A DNA stretch of 28,316 nucleotides from Haplomitrium mnioides (GCA_049999725.1 JBNGIS010034460.1:1-28316), one strand, 5' to 3'. Shown: positions 1 through 10,515, counted from the stretch's first letter. The notes: a model not told the origin generated them from the letters alone. Numbers and translations: made by a program.

Positions 1-249
1 GTGCAAGGCCAGGGAAGAGGGACGCCTCGATCCCGCAAGAAGAAGCGCGCCTACAAGGGCCGATCCAACTTGTTCTTCGAATCCGCGAATCCACGGAAAC
101 GTGGCAGCTCCAGGGAGTCCGCGGGTCTACGGGAAGCTGCCTTCCTAAGTGGAGATCCCACTTAAGGTGGTTCCAATTCGTCTTACAATGTGGGAACCCC
201 ACTTAAGAGGGATCCGCGAAGAGTCAAAATGGGGATCTCCGAGGAAGCG

Positions 250-443
250 CCGAAAAGGGGACATAGCGTGGGTTTGTCCGAAGGAAGACGGAAGATGCCG
301 GAAGGGTGATTCATCAACGTTTTGACCAAGGAAGAACCAAGGAAGCTGAAAGGGCGACTTAGCGGAAGTCTGTCAGGAGGAAGAGCAAAGAAGAGCCGAA
401 AGGGAGATAAATCCTCGACGGGACCGACAAAGAGCAAAGGGAG
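250..443 (+). repeat. ~48-bp tandem array in LTR1 (about 4 units)
   Basis: Four imperfect units of about 48 bp each begin with CCGAAA/CCGGAA followed by GGG and continue through a GACC-GGAGGAAGA-type purine-rich half. The same array occurs at the matching place in the other two LTRs with about nine units. Purine bias is strong. The function is unknown; it may simply be a slippage-prone LTR region. Confidence 0.7.
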
Positions 444-534
444 TCCGCAACGGCTCTTCGGATGACATGGTGAGTGCTGGGAGTCCGCGAAGCGATTCGA
501 AAACGTGGACAAAGGAGAGTGTAGTTCAAGGGTC

Positions 535-900
535 AACATCGGAAGAAGGGTTAGCGCGACGGTCCGCCTACCCCTTTGCGGGGCAACGTCGAGCGGTGCC
601 CTTCAGATGACGTGGCGCTCTGAGAAGCGAGAAGAGGATTCCGATGGTCAATTGCGGAAAGGAGTCAGCCAACCCCTTTGTAGGGCAGCGTCGGACGGCG
701 TCTTACGGATGATATGGCGACTTAGGGAACCTCGGGCAAGTCAGAGGACACATGGTAGCAAGGGAAAGCTCATCAGACCTTGGGCCGCGAGCGGGTCAAT
801 TCGGAAGGGAAAGTCAAAGCGACGGTCAGCCTATCCCCTTGCGGGGCGGTGTCGGACGGCGGTGCAACAGATGATGTGGTACGCGGAGGATAACTGGGAA
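535..900 (+). repeat. GC-rich LTR modules in LTR1 with a TGACGTGG box
   Basis: Imperfect modules of roughly 110-150 bp recur, each built from 'CCCCTTTGCGGGGC', 'GTCGGACGGC' and a following 'GATGACGTGG'-type box. One perfect TGACGTGG lies at 608-615; the boxes near 700 and 872 are decayed (GATGATATGG, GATGATGTGG). ACGT-core sequences of this type are known binding sites of plant bZIP factors. A regulatory role in the LTR is an inference. Confidence 0.6.
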
Positions 901-1300
901 TCTGCATGGGAATTTGCTGAGATTCCGTGGACATAGTTCCGCGGGGTGCTTCAGAACTCTTTTCCGAAGGACTCTTCGGACTTGGCTCCGCGGGAATCTG
1001 CGAAATCTCTATTCGCAAGATTCCTCGGACGCTCTATTATCGTTGTACTTGTCGTTTGTCGACCAACTGACGGGACACGCGGCGCGGGCCTATCTTCTGT
1101 GGTAACAAGATTAACGACCATTGAAGCCACGCGCTGACATTTCTCGTTATGAGCCTAACTGGATTAACGAATTCAAACGAAGTGCGCCGAGGTTCGCGGG
1201 GAGACGCGGCAATCGCTCGAGGGGGTTATACATCGAAGGATGCCAATTCTGAGAAGGGTTGATGCACATGCAATCTTAGGGCGCGAGGCGATTGCATGCG

Positions 1301-1838
1301 AAGGGGAATCGCAACGTGGGGGGCTGGATTGAGAATTCACTGAAAAGACCACGTGAAGCAGAGTTACTAGCTCAGGGGATCCGGGGGATTCAGAGGAGGA
1401 CTGGAGGGAGATCCAAGTGACCTCATCCTTGCAGGCGGACCTAGGTGGCGGGTTATTGATACGGGGTCTCGATTGAATTCTGGCCGGCTAAGACTTTGGG
1501 AGAGGCTACCATGGGAGGACTTGGGGTCGTTTTTGAATTCTCTGTGTAGGAGCATCACGATCTGAGGACAAGGAAATCGCAACGAGGGGCGGTTGGAGTT
1601 AGAATTTATTGAGAAGATCACGTGAAGCAGAGTTACTAGCTTAGGGGATCCGGTGGATTCAGAGAAGGACTAGAGGGAGATCTAGGTGACCTCATCCTTG
1701 CAGGCAGACCTGGGTGGTGGGTTACTGATACGGGGGTCTAGAAGGGATTCAGCCAGTTATGACTTCGGGAGAGGCTGCCGAGTGAGGAGCTTGGAGTTGT
1801 CTCTGCCATTCTTTGTGCTAGAGTATCATCCCAGAGAG
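1301..1838 (+). repeat. 269-bp tandem duplication private to LTR1
   Basis: Two direct copies lie at 1301-1569 and 1570-1838. Matching landmarks are exactly 269 bp apart, for example ACGTGAAGCAGAGTTACTAG at 1351 and 1620, and the segment around AATCGCAACG at 1308 and 1577. The corresponding part of the other two LTRs (about 13030-13330 and 22350-22640) has a single copy. The two copies have diverged by many substitutions, so the duplication is not recent. Confidence 0.75.
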
Positions 1839-2260
1839 TTCGGAGTACACTCTGTATTTAATCTAAAGTGGAGGGCCGGCCGGGCGGCGCGCTGCATTAG
1901 TACCCGTGTACTGCGGAGTAAGACTCCTCAAGGCTCGGAGTGGAGTGGGTTACCTACAGTCGAGAGAATTGTGCTTTTCCAGAGGTGGAACTAAAATAAA
2001 TCCTCTTCCTAGCTTGAGGAAGTAAAGTCAAAACTTCTCGCGATGGAAGTATCAAAACTATCTGGATAAGGGTGTGTGAGTGGTGAGTGTTGGGCTACAG
2101 ACTGTAAGGCAGCGAAGGATTCAGAAGGGAAGTCAGTTGGTGGATCTGTCCAGAGGTCTTCAAGGACTATGTTCCTATTCACAATACATAGTGTAAATAG
2201 TTGGTGTATCAAAGTGTAATTAGATTCTCATTTTGCATTTGAGTTCATGCAGTAGAGTAG

Positions 2261-2270
2261 TATAAAATAT
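2261..2270 (+). promoter_or_regulatory. Possible TATA box in LTR1
   Basis: TATAAAATAT stands just before a segment conserved in all three LTRs (ATCAGGACAGTTGAGC). The homologous places in the other LTRs (about 13770 and 23075) read ATTAGATTAGAAGATAT and ATTAGATAAGAAGATAT and lack a good TATA. The box could be ancestral or a chance substitution. No transcription data are visible here. Confidence 0.3.
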
Positions 2271-2774
2271 ATCAGGACAGTTGAGCAGACCCTGAGACAT
2301 CTCGGAAGGGGGAATGCAGTCCCTATGACAACAAAATGATCCTAGGGGGAAATGCTCTCTGTTAATAATCCTGGGGTTTAGTCTTGTGATTCATTCATCT
2401 TAGGATAGTTGAGATCTGTTGTACTTGATCTATGACAACTCTGAAAGGGGGAGTCCAGATTTTTGTAATTGTTCCAATTACACATAATGTGGCAGGACCT
2501 CGAGTTTTGGTCCTTGGAATACACTGACAGAATTACACAAGGAAGATTGAGTGTGGAGAATACTGACGTGAGTTGGGAATAAGTGATTGTAGTGAAGTCC
2601 AAAGAGAGTAAGTGGTGAATCAAAGGCTAGTAAGGAAAGCAAGAATCCTAAAATCCTTAAAGCGATAACTAGTAAGAGGCCATCTCAGAAAAGAACCTGA
2701 AAGCCCGTAATTTGTCATCCCCTGCATCCAAAGAGGCGACTATGAAGGTTAAGGCCAGAAACAGGGGAGTGACA

Positions 2775-3107
2775 AGTATCCATCCTGAAGATAGACCAAA
2801 AACTACCTTCACTATAGATTGGGGGTGCTTATAATGTAATGCTCCAACCACTTTTCAAAGAGCATTGACACAAATCTTTAAACCGTATTTGAGGGATTTC
2901 ATAGAAATATTTCTGGATGACTTTTGTGTGTATGGATCAAAGGAGGATCATCCTAGTTATCTAAGAAAGACTTTTGAGAGATGTAGGTGGGGTCAGTTAG
3001 GACTACACCCTGAGAAAATTTTTATTGCGATGAATGAAGGATTATTATTGGGACATAGAGTTTCCAAGGATGGCATCGCAGTAGATGTGGACAAAGTGAA
3101 ATTATAA
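2775..3107 (+). pseudogene. Ty3/gypsy reverse transcriptase, truncated at its 5' side by LTR1
   Basis: The frame opens at 2775 in mid-domain with residues SIHPEDRPKTTF, the conserved stretch before the RT palm centre, so the N-terminal half of RT is absent from the window. An in-frame TAA at 2832-2834 coincides with loss of about ten codons where gypsy RTs carry the MPFG segment. The frame resumes at CNAPTTFQ. The catalytic FLDDF box is intact at 2910-2924, followed by the LHPEK and [11 protein letters not shown] stretches, and ends at a stop near 3105. A frameshift follows and the RT tail continues in another frame ([16 protein letters not shown], from about 3135). The role was to copy genomic retrotransposon RNA into DNA. 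This copy is dead. Confidence 0.9.
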
Positions 3108-3134
3108 AGGAAGTTAGAAGGTCTACTATATTAA

Positions 3135-3720
3135 CGGAAGTGAGAGAGTTTTTGGGAGCTACAGGCTACTATAGAAGATTCATAGAAAACTACTCCTGGA
3201 TAGCTGCTCCACTTACCGATTTGTTGCAGAAAAATGTTGTATTTCAGTAGGGAGAGGAGGCTCATAAAGCTTTTGAGATGTTAAAACAGAAGCTTAGTAT
3301 AACTCTTGTTTTAAAGCCTCCAGCTTGGGATAGAAAGTTTCATGTCTATGTGGATGTTTCTGCTTTTGCAATAGGCAGTGTATTGAGTCAGAAGGATGAA
3401 GATAAGAAAGATCATCCAATTTATTATGCAAGTTTGAAATTGACTGCAGCTAAAAAGAATTATTTGATGACACAGAGAGAAGCATTGGGACTGATATTTT
3501 CAGTCAAGAAATTCATACATTACCTGTTAGGGTATCTGTTTGTATTTCATGTGGATCATAATTCACTGAAGTATTTAGTGAATAAACCTGATCTATCTAG
3601 AAGGATAGTAAGATGGATGTTGCTACTCCAAGAATTTGATTTTGAAGTAGATGTAAGACCATGAAAGTCTCATCAAAATGCAGACTTCCTATCCAGGATT
3701 CCAAGACTAGCTGAGACAGA
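3135..3720 (+). pseudogene. Ty3/gypsy RT thumb/connection and RNase H domain (broken)
   Basis: From about 3135 the frame reads the [11 protein letters not shown] connection, then an in-frame TAG at 3248-3250 (VFQ-stop-GEEAHKAF). RNase H follows from about 3330: VYVDVSAFAIGSVLSQ keeps the first acidic residue, REALGLIFSVKKF keeps the Glu region, and VDHNSLKYL keeps the later Asp. A stop TGA at 3662-3664 sits where a Gly codon (GGA) is one step away, and the frame goes on to HQNADFLSRI, the classic end of gypsy RNase H. This domain would remove the RNA strand during reverse transcription. The pieces belong to the same pol gene as the neighbouring RT and integrase. Confidence 0.88.
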
Positions 3721-3875
3721 TGATCTAAATGATAATTTTCCATATGAAAATTTGTTCCCAATTGAGAAGGAAGGGGAGGAGACCCCTTGGTATAAAGAAA
3801 TTTGGATATATTTAGAAAGTTCTATTTTACCTAATGGTTTGAATAAAGAAGAAGAGGGAGTATTTTTTTCAGAAG

Positions 3876-5038
3876 GTGGCGCCATATACAATTTATAAAG
3901 GAGTGTTATATAAGAAAAGACTTGATGAGGTTTTGAGACGTTGTTTAGGTCCTGATGAAGTTAAAAGGGTGATTGCAACATTGCATGATGATGAACTAGG
4001 AGGACACTATGCCATTTGGAACACGGTGGAAAAGATTCACGAGGCAGGGTATTGGTGGCCTACGATGTATAAGGATGTAAAGAGCTATATTCAGAGTTGT
4101 GACCCATGTTAGAGAGTGGGGAAACCAACAGGAAGCAGCCATTGGCCATTTACACCTATCTTACCTTTAGCTCCATTTGAGAAATGGAGTATTGATTTTG
4201 TAGGACCTATTACACCAGTGTCTAGATATTATAAGAATAGATATATATTAGTGTGTACAAATTATGCTACCAAATGGGTGGAAGCAAAAACTACACGTAG
4301 AGATGGAGCAGAGGAAGTTGTTAACTTCCTATTTGAGAACATAATCACAAGGTTTGGATGTCCGTTGGAGTTGATTAGTGATAGAGGAACTTATTTTCTG
4401 AATGAGGTGATTCAACATCTTACTGACACCTATATGATTAAACACAAGAAAACAACTCCTTATAACCCAAAAGCGAATGGACATACTGAAAGAGTTAATG
4501 GATTGTTGTGTAAGAATTTGACAAAGATTTGTTCAGCGTACTTGTCGGATTGGGACAGGAAGCTGCACTCAGCTTTGTAGGCTTACAGAACAGCGGAGAA
4601 AGTTACTACGAAGCAGACTCCGTTCTATCTGGTTTATGGTACTCATTCTTTGGTACCAGTGGAATAGGATGTGTCGTCTATTAGGATTGTTGAAGAGGAA
4701 CATATGCCAAATAAGGAGAGTTTATTGAAGCGGATGATGGACTTGGTCAAGTTGGAGGAAGAAAGAGTTCAAGCTCTGGCTGAAACTGAAAAAGTCTAGA
4801 ACAAGAGGAAAGAAGGCTATGATTCCAAACTCAAAAAGGTGAATATTTTTGAAGGGGATCTAGTACTTCTATATGATAGTCATTATTTTTGGTTCCCAGA
4901 GAAACTCCATGTAAGATGGATGGGACCTTATGTAGTTTCAAAAAGTTTTGAGAATGGATCATTGGAGTTAAAGACTTTAACAGGGGAAGTGTAAGAGACC
5001 AGAGTTAATGGATCAAGAGTGAAGCGGTATTATTCGTG
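3876..5038 (+). pseudogene. Ty3/gypsy integrase with intact D,D35E triad but several stops
   Basis: The N-terminal HHCC zinc-binding region is readable: HDDELGGH, then CDPC at 4101-4112. A TAG follows directly where Gln (CAG) is usual. The catalytic core runs WSIDFVGP (Asp at 4194), SDRGTYF (Asp at 4380) and ERVNGLL (Glu at 4488). The last two acidic residues are separated by exactly 35 residues, as in retroviral-type integrases. Further stops lie at 4578 (a TGG-to-TAG-like change before AYRTAEK), near 4667 and near 4797. The C-terminal half keeps the GPY/F-like module (VRWMGPYVVS) and ends VNGSRVKRYYS with a stop at 5036-5038. No chromodomain is seen. The ending resembles Athila/Tat-type non-chromovirus elements, which is a tentative placement. 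Confidence 0.9.
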
Positions 5039-5063
5039 AACGCTTGCGAGGACGCTGCGCGAT

Positions 5064-5074
5064 GGAGGAAGGGG
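5064..5074 (+). other. Polypurine tract of the nested-into gypsy element
   Basis: GGAGGAAGGGG lies 26 bp after the pol stop, and CTA follows before TGTGAGAG at 5078. The arrangement purine tract, then a few bases, then TGT matches the tract and LTR start of the element at 20164-20177. Such tracts prime plus-strand synthesis next to the 3' LTR. Confidence 0.6.
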
Positions 5075-5077
5075 CTA

Positions 5078-7930
5078 TGTGAGAGCATAGTTCCTAACAG
5101 AAGGTCAGAAACGACTTGAAGGACTGCTCTTTTGTGCGGTGGAGTGAGAAGGAAATGGTAAAGCTTCAAGTTTTGGACTAATAAGTGTAAAATAGTAAAA
5201 TGTAAGGATCAGAGGACATTTTGGGATGAAGTAGGCAAAAGGAAGAAGGCTGATCTATAAGGAAGTTGATGTCTTTTTCAGTGAAGGAAATTTTTTTTCT
5301 TGTGTTGTAAAACTAATCTAATTGTTGAGGGCCAGCCAGCCCTATCTACCTATCTATTTCTAGCATATGTGTTGATGGACAGACTGCCTAGGAGCTAGTG
5401 GAATTGTGTCGAAGGAAGCCGGTGCCCTGAACTAGGTCCGTCCAGGGGCAGGAAGAGTTAAGCGGTGACCTTACACCCTTGTGGGGCTGCCTCTCGAAAG
5501 GAAGTAAGTGTGAATTGCTTATATACTGCTTTTGAGTTATGACAAAAGACTTATAGGATAACTGGAGGTGACAAGAGAAGGCCACCTGTTACGAAGCATT
5601 CAAGGGAGCAATGAGTGTTTGGATCAAGGTGGTAATCCGAAGATGAGGAAGAGATTTGCGGAATCGATCAGCTGCAAGGAAAGGGAAATTAATCAAATTC
5701 GAAGGATGATCGGTTGATGTGCGAAAGAGGAGGCAATTTGTGAAGAACCAATGATCCGATATGAAATGGGAACTCTACAAATGAAAGGTAGGATTGATCA
5801 ATGTTCAAGGCTTCTGAAAGAATTGAATTTTGTAAAATTTAAGGAATAAATATGTGAAGCGAACTCTTGAGAAGGAATGTTCAACGAATTATTTAAGAGG
5901 AACGGTCTTGTAGCATGGAGTTCTCTGATGACGAACGAAGGTGCTTGGGGAAATGGATCTCAGGAGAATTAAGGTGATGTTGCGGATGGATCTGCTTGAG
6001 TGCCTAATGCGGAAAGTTCTATGAAAGGAAGTTAATTGAGCAGAAATCGATTAGATTAGTGAGGAAGTAATCGGCAACGAAATTCTGTTGTGTGAGCTGT
6101 TTGAATCGGAAGGAATTAAAATTTTTAAAGGAACAAGAATGATTTGAAAGTGAGTGGAAGGAAGTTCCGAGAAGAGTTTGTGGTCTGAAGAAGGCGTCGG
6201 AACCTCGCCTTCTTAAGTGGGGAACCTTAGTTAAGGAGGTTCCGTTGAGTGTCCGTGTGGGGATCCAAAGTGGAGTTCCTGGGTAAGTTGGTTCCGTGTG
6301 GGGTTTCGAAGTGGGGAGCTCTAGTTAGGAAGGCTACGTTCTAAGGCGTTCAACGGGGCTGATGATTGGCGAAATAGCAATGAAGCGAAACGGTGATAGA
6401 TGAAACAACAACTTATCGATGTTTTGCGCGATAAAGATTGTTGCGAAAAGGTGAGTGAGGAGAGATGTTTGAATGGTTAATCGGTGATTTGTCATGGTTT
6501 CAATGTGGAAGTTGAACTGAAAGTTTGAAAGGAAAAAACAACTACTTGGAGGAATTCAAAAGGTTCGAAATGGAAGGGAGAGGAAACGGAAGAGTTAGTG
6601 AAAGTTTGAAAATTAGCATAAGAACAATTGCTAGTAATTAGTTCTTTTGGCGAACGAAGTTAGTTTAAGTTAGTGAAAGCGTGTTATTTAGCTTAAGAAC
6701 ACACTGTGAGTTGTTAGTTCTTATTGGAAATTTAGTGTGAAAAAGTTAGTATGTAGAGAAGTAAGTTAGTTGATTTGGAACTGTTAGGACTGTTATTGTC
6801 AGTTGAGCAGGACAGGGGGTACAAGCCTGTTGGCGAGTTCCTGTTCTGCTGGTTGTCTCATTGCACAGGTGTGCTTCAAGTAAAGATTATGAGATTCTTG
6901 TCTGTGAGGTCCTCTGCTCATGTTGTTGATTGCAGATTCATGAGGAGCAGTTTGATAAAGGAATAAGGATTTGGAGTTAGATTTGGTTGGTGGATGTTTT
7001 GCAGGTTTGCAATTAAAAAAATCAGTCAGATTCCATTCGAGAAGTGCATGTCAGGGGGTACCTGAGTGTGTTCTGCTGGTGGGTGTGGGTTCTGAATTCC
7101 AAATTGAGATTTGTAGGAGGTTCAGTGGCGAATCAATTTTGCTTTAAGTTTTGTTCTGTTCTATATTTGTTAAATTTTTAAGAAGAGAACCTTTTGTGAT
7201 TCTCCAGTTAGTGGATATTGGTTGGTGGGTTGCAGTAGAGCAAGGAGTGCTCAGATTTGTGTGTGCCTAGAGAATAGGTGGGCATTTCACAAGCAAACAG
7301 AGTAGTGGGTGGTTGGGGGAACAACAAGTGGATGTGAGATAAGGAGGGTCATTCCATAGTTGAGTTCTCAACATCAAGCTATGGGATATTGGGTTGGAGT
7401 GGCTTGAGTATCTAGTTTAAGGGAAGTGAGGTGTTGTAATGAAGATATGCACAGGAGTGTTGGTTTGAGAGTTTCAAGCAAGTTGGGTAACTGGTTGATT
7501 GGGAATTTCTCTGATACAACTCAAGCTTAAAATCAGCCTGTACAGCAGCTTGTCTTATCCTAGAAGTGTCAACCATACGGTTTGAGTAATTCTTGGCTTT
7601 TGTTCTATTATAGTGAGTAGTAGATGTGGTTTATTTGTTTGGTTTTGTGGAGAAAAGGTTGTTAGACCTAGAGTGGAGAGAGGTCCATCTCTAAATTGAT
7701 AGAGTGCAGTTTCAAAACTCTTTAAAGAATCTGGAAAGTTGGTAAAAGTGAATTAAGAACAGATTTCTATATAGATCTTGTGTGGTTTGATCTCGAGTTG
7801 TTTGTTTCGGGGTTGGAGTGTTACTGCTGTGCTACAACAAACCCAGTAGCAATTTTTGGTTCAAAGTAGCGACTATTTCTTGCTTGCTTACTTACTCTCT
7901 ACCAGCTAGTTTGAAGGTTGTGTGGTACAA
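5078..7930 (+). repeat. Probable 3' LTR of the AT-richer gypsy element (right end unresolved)
   Basis: The start is set by TGTGAGAGC immediately after the polypurine tract. The stretch has no gene. It is rich in short open frames with no family resemblance. At 6213-6335 it contains repeated AAGTGGGGAACC / GGTTCC motifs that also mark the LTRs at 146-215, 11481-11551 and 20851-20921, which supports LTR identity. A repeated pair of segments lies at 6594-6726. I could not find a convincing CA terminus or a target duplication. The end given is where the G/T-rich character fades, so it is approximate; no second copy of this LTR is in the window to fix it. Confidence 0.45.
6594..6726 (+). repeat. 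Pair of imperfect direct repeats, 75 bp apart
   Basis: GTTAGTGAAAG at 6594 and at 6669 each lead into a similar segment containing TTAGC(A/T)TAAGAACA and TTAGTTCTT(A/T)TTGG-like endings. The two units are about 55 bp long and separated by about 20 bp. They lie inside the probable LTR. Nothing suggests coding. Confidence 0.55.
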
Positions 7931-9622
7931 GGTATGCTTGGCCCCTAGATCTTATTGGAGGGTTGTTCCATTATTATGAGTATTGAGTTCGTGTAACTTA
8001 GATAGATTTAGCAATTTTGACTCCATGATGACCTCGACCTTCATAGAGAAAAATGTGAATAGGGTGAGTACCACACCTCTTGAATTGGTAAAGTATGTTA
8101 GTGTGTTAATAGACATTGTCATATTAGATTATGGGAGTTCAGCAAATAGATTAGTGCTTTTCAAAGGTAGATAGGCTGATCCATCTTCGTCTCCAAAGTC
8201 TTCAATGAGTATGAATGTTTTCAAAGCAAGTAGAATAAGTGTTTCCTCATCCCAATGAATTAGAGATTTCATTGTTGCAAATTGTTATTCCTTGTAGTCC
8301 TATCTAGATCTATTAGGGTTTTGGGTGATTTTGTGGAAGTTGATTTTGACAAAAGCTTGGAAAACAACATGATATTATATGTAGATCTAGCAAAAGCCTA
8401 TAGGACTATCGTGCAACCTATCATAAATGGTGGACCTTTACATGCTAGGACTTCAAAGAGGTCTAACAAGGAGGCACACAAGTTTAGAAATGTAAGATTG
8501 GGTTATCTACAAGGATGATACTAAAGAAATTTACGTTGTTTTAGTTTGTGAATGCAATCAAGTGAGTCTTCATAGGAAGAGGAACCTCGAATAATTATTC
8601 CATATGAGCAGGTAAAGAATGATGCAATAAGAGGGTGCTAGAAAAGGTTCTTTGATGTCAATCAACTAGCAAGTGGTTTTATTGCATTCTATAGTCGAGG
8701 GATTTTTAACGTATACCAAGATCTACATTGTCTATATTTGTTGTTTATTATAATATCCTAGATTTTTTAATTTCATTAGCTTTACTTTTGCAACAACTTT
8801 AGTGAGAACCCTTTGTGAAAATCAAAAAAAATTTCTCAATTTCAAAGGCTAATGGGGTGAAGTCACTAAGAAGATGACAAAGGTTGTTCTAACTTGTGCA
8901 ATTTAGCACAACATGGTGCACTCTAGCCAATTCTTCCTCTAACTATACGTCCTATAGTTGGTATAGCTATTTTTTAAAGCCATAGGAAACAACATAGAAA
9001 ATACTAGTATGTTCAATTGTAACTTTTCCCCATATAGAGCTGGATTAGTCTAATGCTAGAAGACCTAGCCACTAACATGTTGTATGAATGTGAGTACCGC
9101 GTATCATCTTCTTCTCTAATATATTTAAAGATTCTCTCATCTTGATGACTATTATTTTTGTTAATACTTTGTTGTTTGGCATTGCAATAAGTGGAGGTGT
9201 TTATGATAGGACTACAAGGAATAACAATTTGCATCAATTTGGTCCACACTCCATGACTATAAGCATAATAAATGACTAGATGTGTGACCAATGTTTTGTC
9301 ATCTTTTGAGTAGAGTAGTGATGTTGAATAGTTTTAATGATTTGATGTAGAGGTTGTGCATGCATACCTTTCCAAACAACACAAACAATGTCGCTAAGTC
9401 AAGAGGTTATTTGGTGCTTCTTGTAAAGAACATCAATAGCAAGGTCTTTTGGTCAAGTCTATTCAAATATCAAGCAACAAATCTTTTGTGTCTTAATAGT
9501 TTGTCTATATTCGGAGTGGTGTTGAGCATACACTTGTCATGGCTCCAAGTAGATTTTTGACAGTGATGTAAGTGATACTAATCCTAGTGACAAACGTTGG
9601 TTGGAAGAACTTAAAGTCATTT
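7931..9622. other. AT-rich stretch with no supportable gene
   Basis: Open frames here are short (63, 78, 92 and 68 codons at 7983-8174, 8282-8518, 9013-9291 minus and 9354-9560) and none shows a domain, motif or splice pattern that I recognise. The minus-strand frame at 9013-9291 and the plus frame at 8282-8518 have a reasonably protein-like mix of residues and could be decayed fragments, but I cannot name a family. No RNA gene, terminal inverted repeat or tandem array was seen. Confidence 0.5.
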
Positions 9623-9832
9623 TGTTGAGATGTTTTGACATATTACAGCTATTTTAGAGCAAACAAGAACCCTCTCTGTTACTCACAATAAGGGGTATGA
9701 TTGCATATGATTGGGAGTATGTAGGTGGGGAATATTGCATGAAAATACTTGTTTGTCATTGTCCTATTATGCTACAAGGTTTGCTAAACTTGAAATTTTG
9801 CTATTGCAAAAGTTACTTAGTAGAGAAAAAGT

Positions 9833-9985
9833 TTCTAGAAGAAGAAGCTTAAAGAAGTTTCTAGAAGATAGGAGAGGAAGAAACCTAGAGAAGCTTTTAG
9901 AAGGTACTAGAAGCTCCAAGATGATTGAAGAATATTCTAGAAGGAAGGCTTCTAGAAAATATTAGAAGCATAAAAGATTCTAGAA
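9833..9985 (+). promoter_or_regulatory. Cluster of five TTCTAGAA heat-shock-element-like palindromes
   Basis: Perfect octamers lie at 9833-9840, 9859-9866, 9935-9942, 9950-9957 and 9978-9985, with variants (TTTTAGAAG, ACTAGAAG) between them. TTCnnGAA is the core recognised by heat-shock factors, and several octamers are extended by further GAA units at nearly proper phase, as around 9833-9847. A TATA box lies 73 bp after the last octamer. The arrangement is that of a stress-inducible U3 promoter as known for the heat-activated copia element ONSEN; activity here is an inference. Confidence 0.55.
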
Positions 9986-10057
9986 GGTCAAGTGAGGGAT
10001 TAAATAAAAGCTTCTTAAGGGTTGAGGTGACTTCTTAATGAAGTCTCATAACTGAAA

Positions 10058-10064
10058 TATAAAG
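10058..10064 (+). promoter_or_regulatory. TATA box of the copia-like LTR
   Basis: TATAAAG lies 73 bp downstream of the last TTCTAGAA octamer and about 450 bp before the LTR end. This is a reasonable position for the U3/R promoter of an 0.9-kb LTR. It is the best TATA candidate in the block, but the start of transcription cannot be located. Confidence 0.4.
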
Positions 10065-10515
10065 AGAAAAGGGCTTGTCCCTTCTCCTTTATTCATAAGT
10101 TTATAAAGACTTGAAAGAAATCTCTATCTCTCTACTCTTTGGAGATTTTGCTTTATCTCTCTTAATTGTAGAGTTGAGAGAAACAATAGACCTATGTGAC
10201 GACCTCTCAGCAATGTGAGTGGCAAAGGTAGTTATCTTGAGCAAGACAATCAGTTTGAGAGAAGCAAAAGCGACAAATAATGCAACTTATGTTGAGATAA
10301 AAGGTTGACCTAATCAGGAGTAAAACTAATCATACATGAATTTAGGTTTCTCATAAGCACGTAGAGTTACAACTATATGTGAGAGAGATTCTAAGATTGA
10401 AGTTGTGTGATATACGAGAAATTATATATAAGAGAAAAGAAGAATAAGCTTTACATACATTACTAAGCCTTGAGTCTTGAATGATTGATTGCTATATTTC
10501 ACTACATTTTCAACA

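Larger units (their letters stand above)
1..2774 (+). repeat. LTR1: 5'-truncated long LTR of a Ty3/gypsy element (probable 3' LTR)
   Basis: This GC-rich block aligns by eye, along its whole length, with the two LTRs of the element at 10768-23622. Base 1 corresponds to about base 11221 of the 5' LTR there, so roughly 450 bp of its left end lie outside the window. It ends in the same terminal context (AGGGGAGTGACA, ending 2774) as the 5' LTR at 14321. It is more diverged than the other two LTRs are from each other: its ~49-bp array has about 4 units rather than 9, and it carries a private 269-bp tandem duplication. The next base, 2775, is inside the reverse transcriptase frame of a different gypsy element, so LTR1 is best read as the 3' LTR of an element inserted there, with its body and 5' LTR to the left. 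A solo LTR is the main alternative. It encodes no protein that I can support. Confidence 0.85.
9623..10515 (+). repeat. Probable Ty1/copia-like LTR (893 bp)
   Basis: The block begins TGTTGA (9623-9628) and ends TCAACA (10510-10515), a perfect 6-bp terminal inverted repeat with TG...CA ends. The end is followed at once by TGAATATAGCTTTATAG, which resembles the methionine-initiator primer site used by most plant copia elements with about two bases lost. Inside are an array of TTCTAGAA palindromes, a TATAAAG box at 10058 and a pyrimidine-rich CTTTATCTCTCTTAATTG region. Only one copy is present; a 3' partner was not found right of the gypsy insertion. The family call therefore rests on the termini and primer site and is tentative. 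Confidence 0.5.

Noticed and set aside
505-1137. Plus and minus frames of 63-143 codons through LTR1
   Set aside because: They lie in GC-rich LTR DNA where stops are rare, overlap each other in several frames, and lack any domain; the same region in the other LTRs is not consistently open.
9711-9965. 84-codon Arg/Lys/Glu-rich frame
   Set aside because: It is the translation of the TTCTAGAA-rich LTR promoter array; the repeat itself produces the charged residues.
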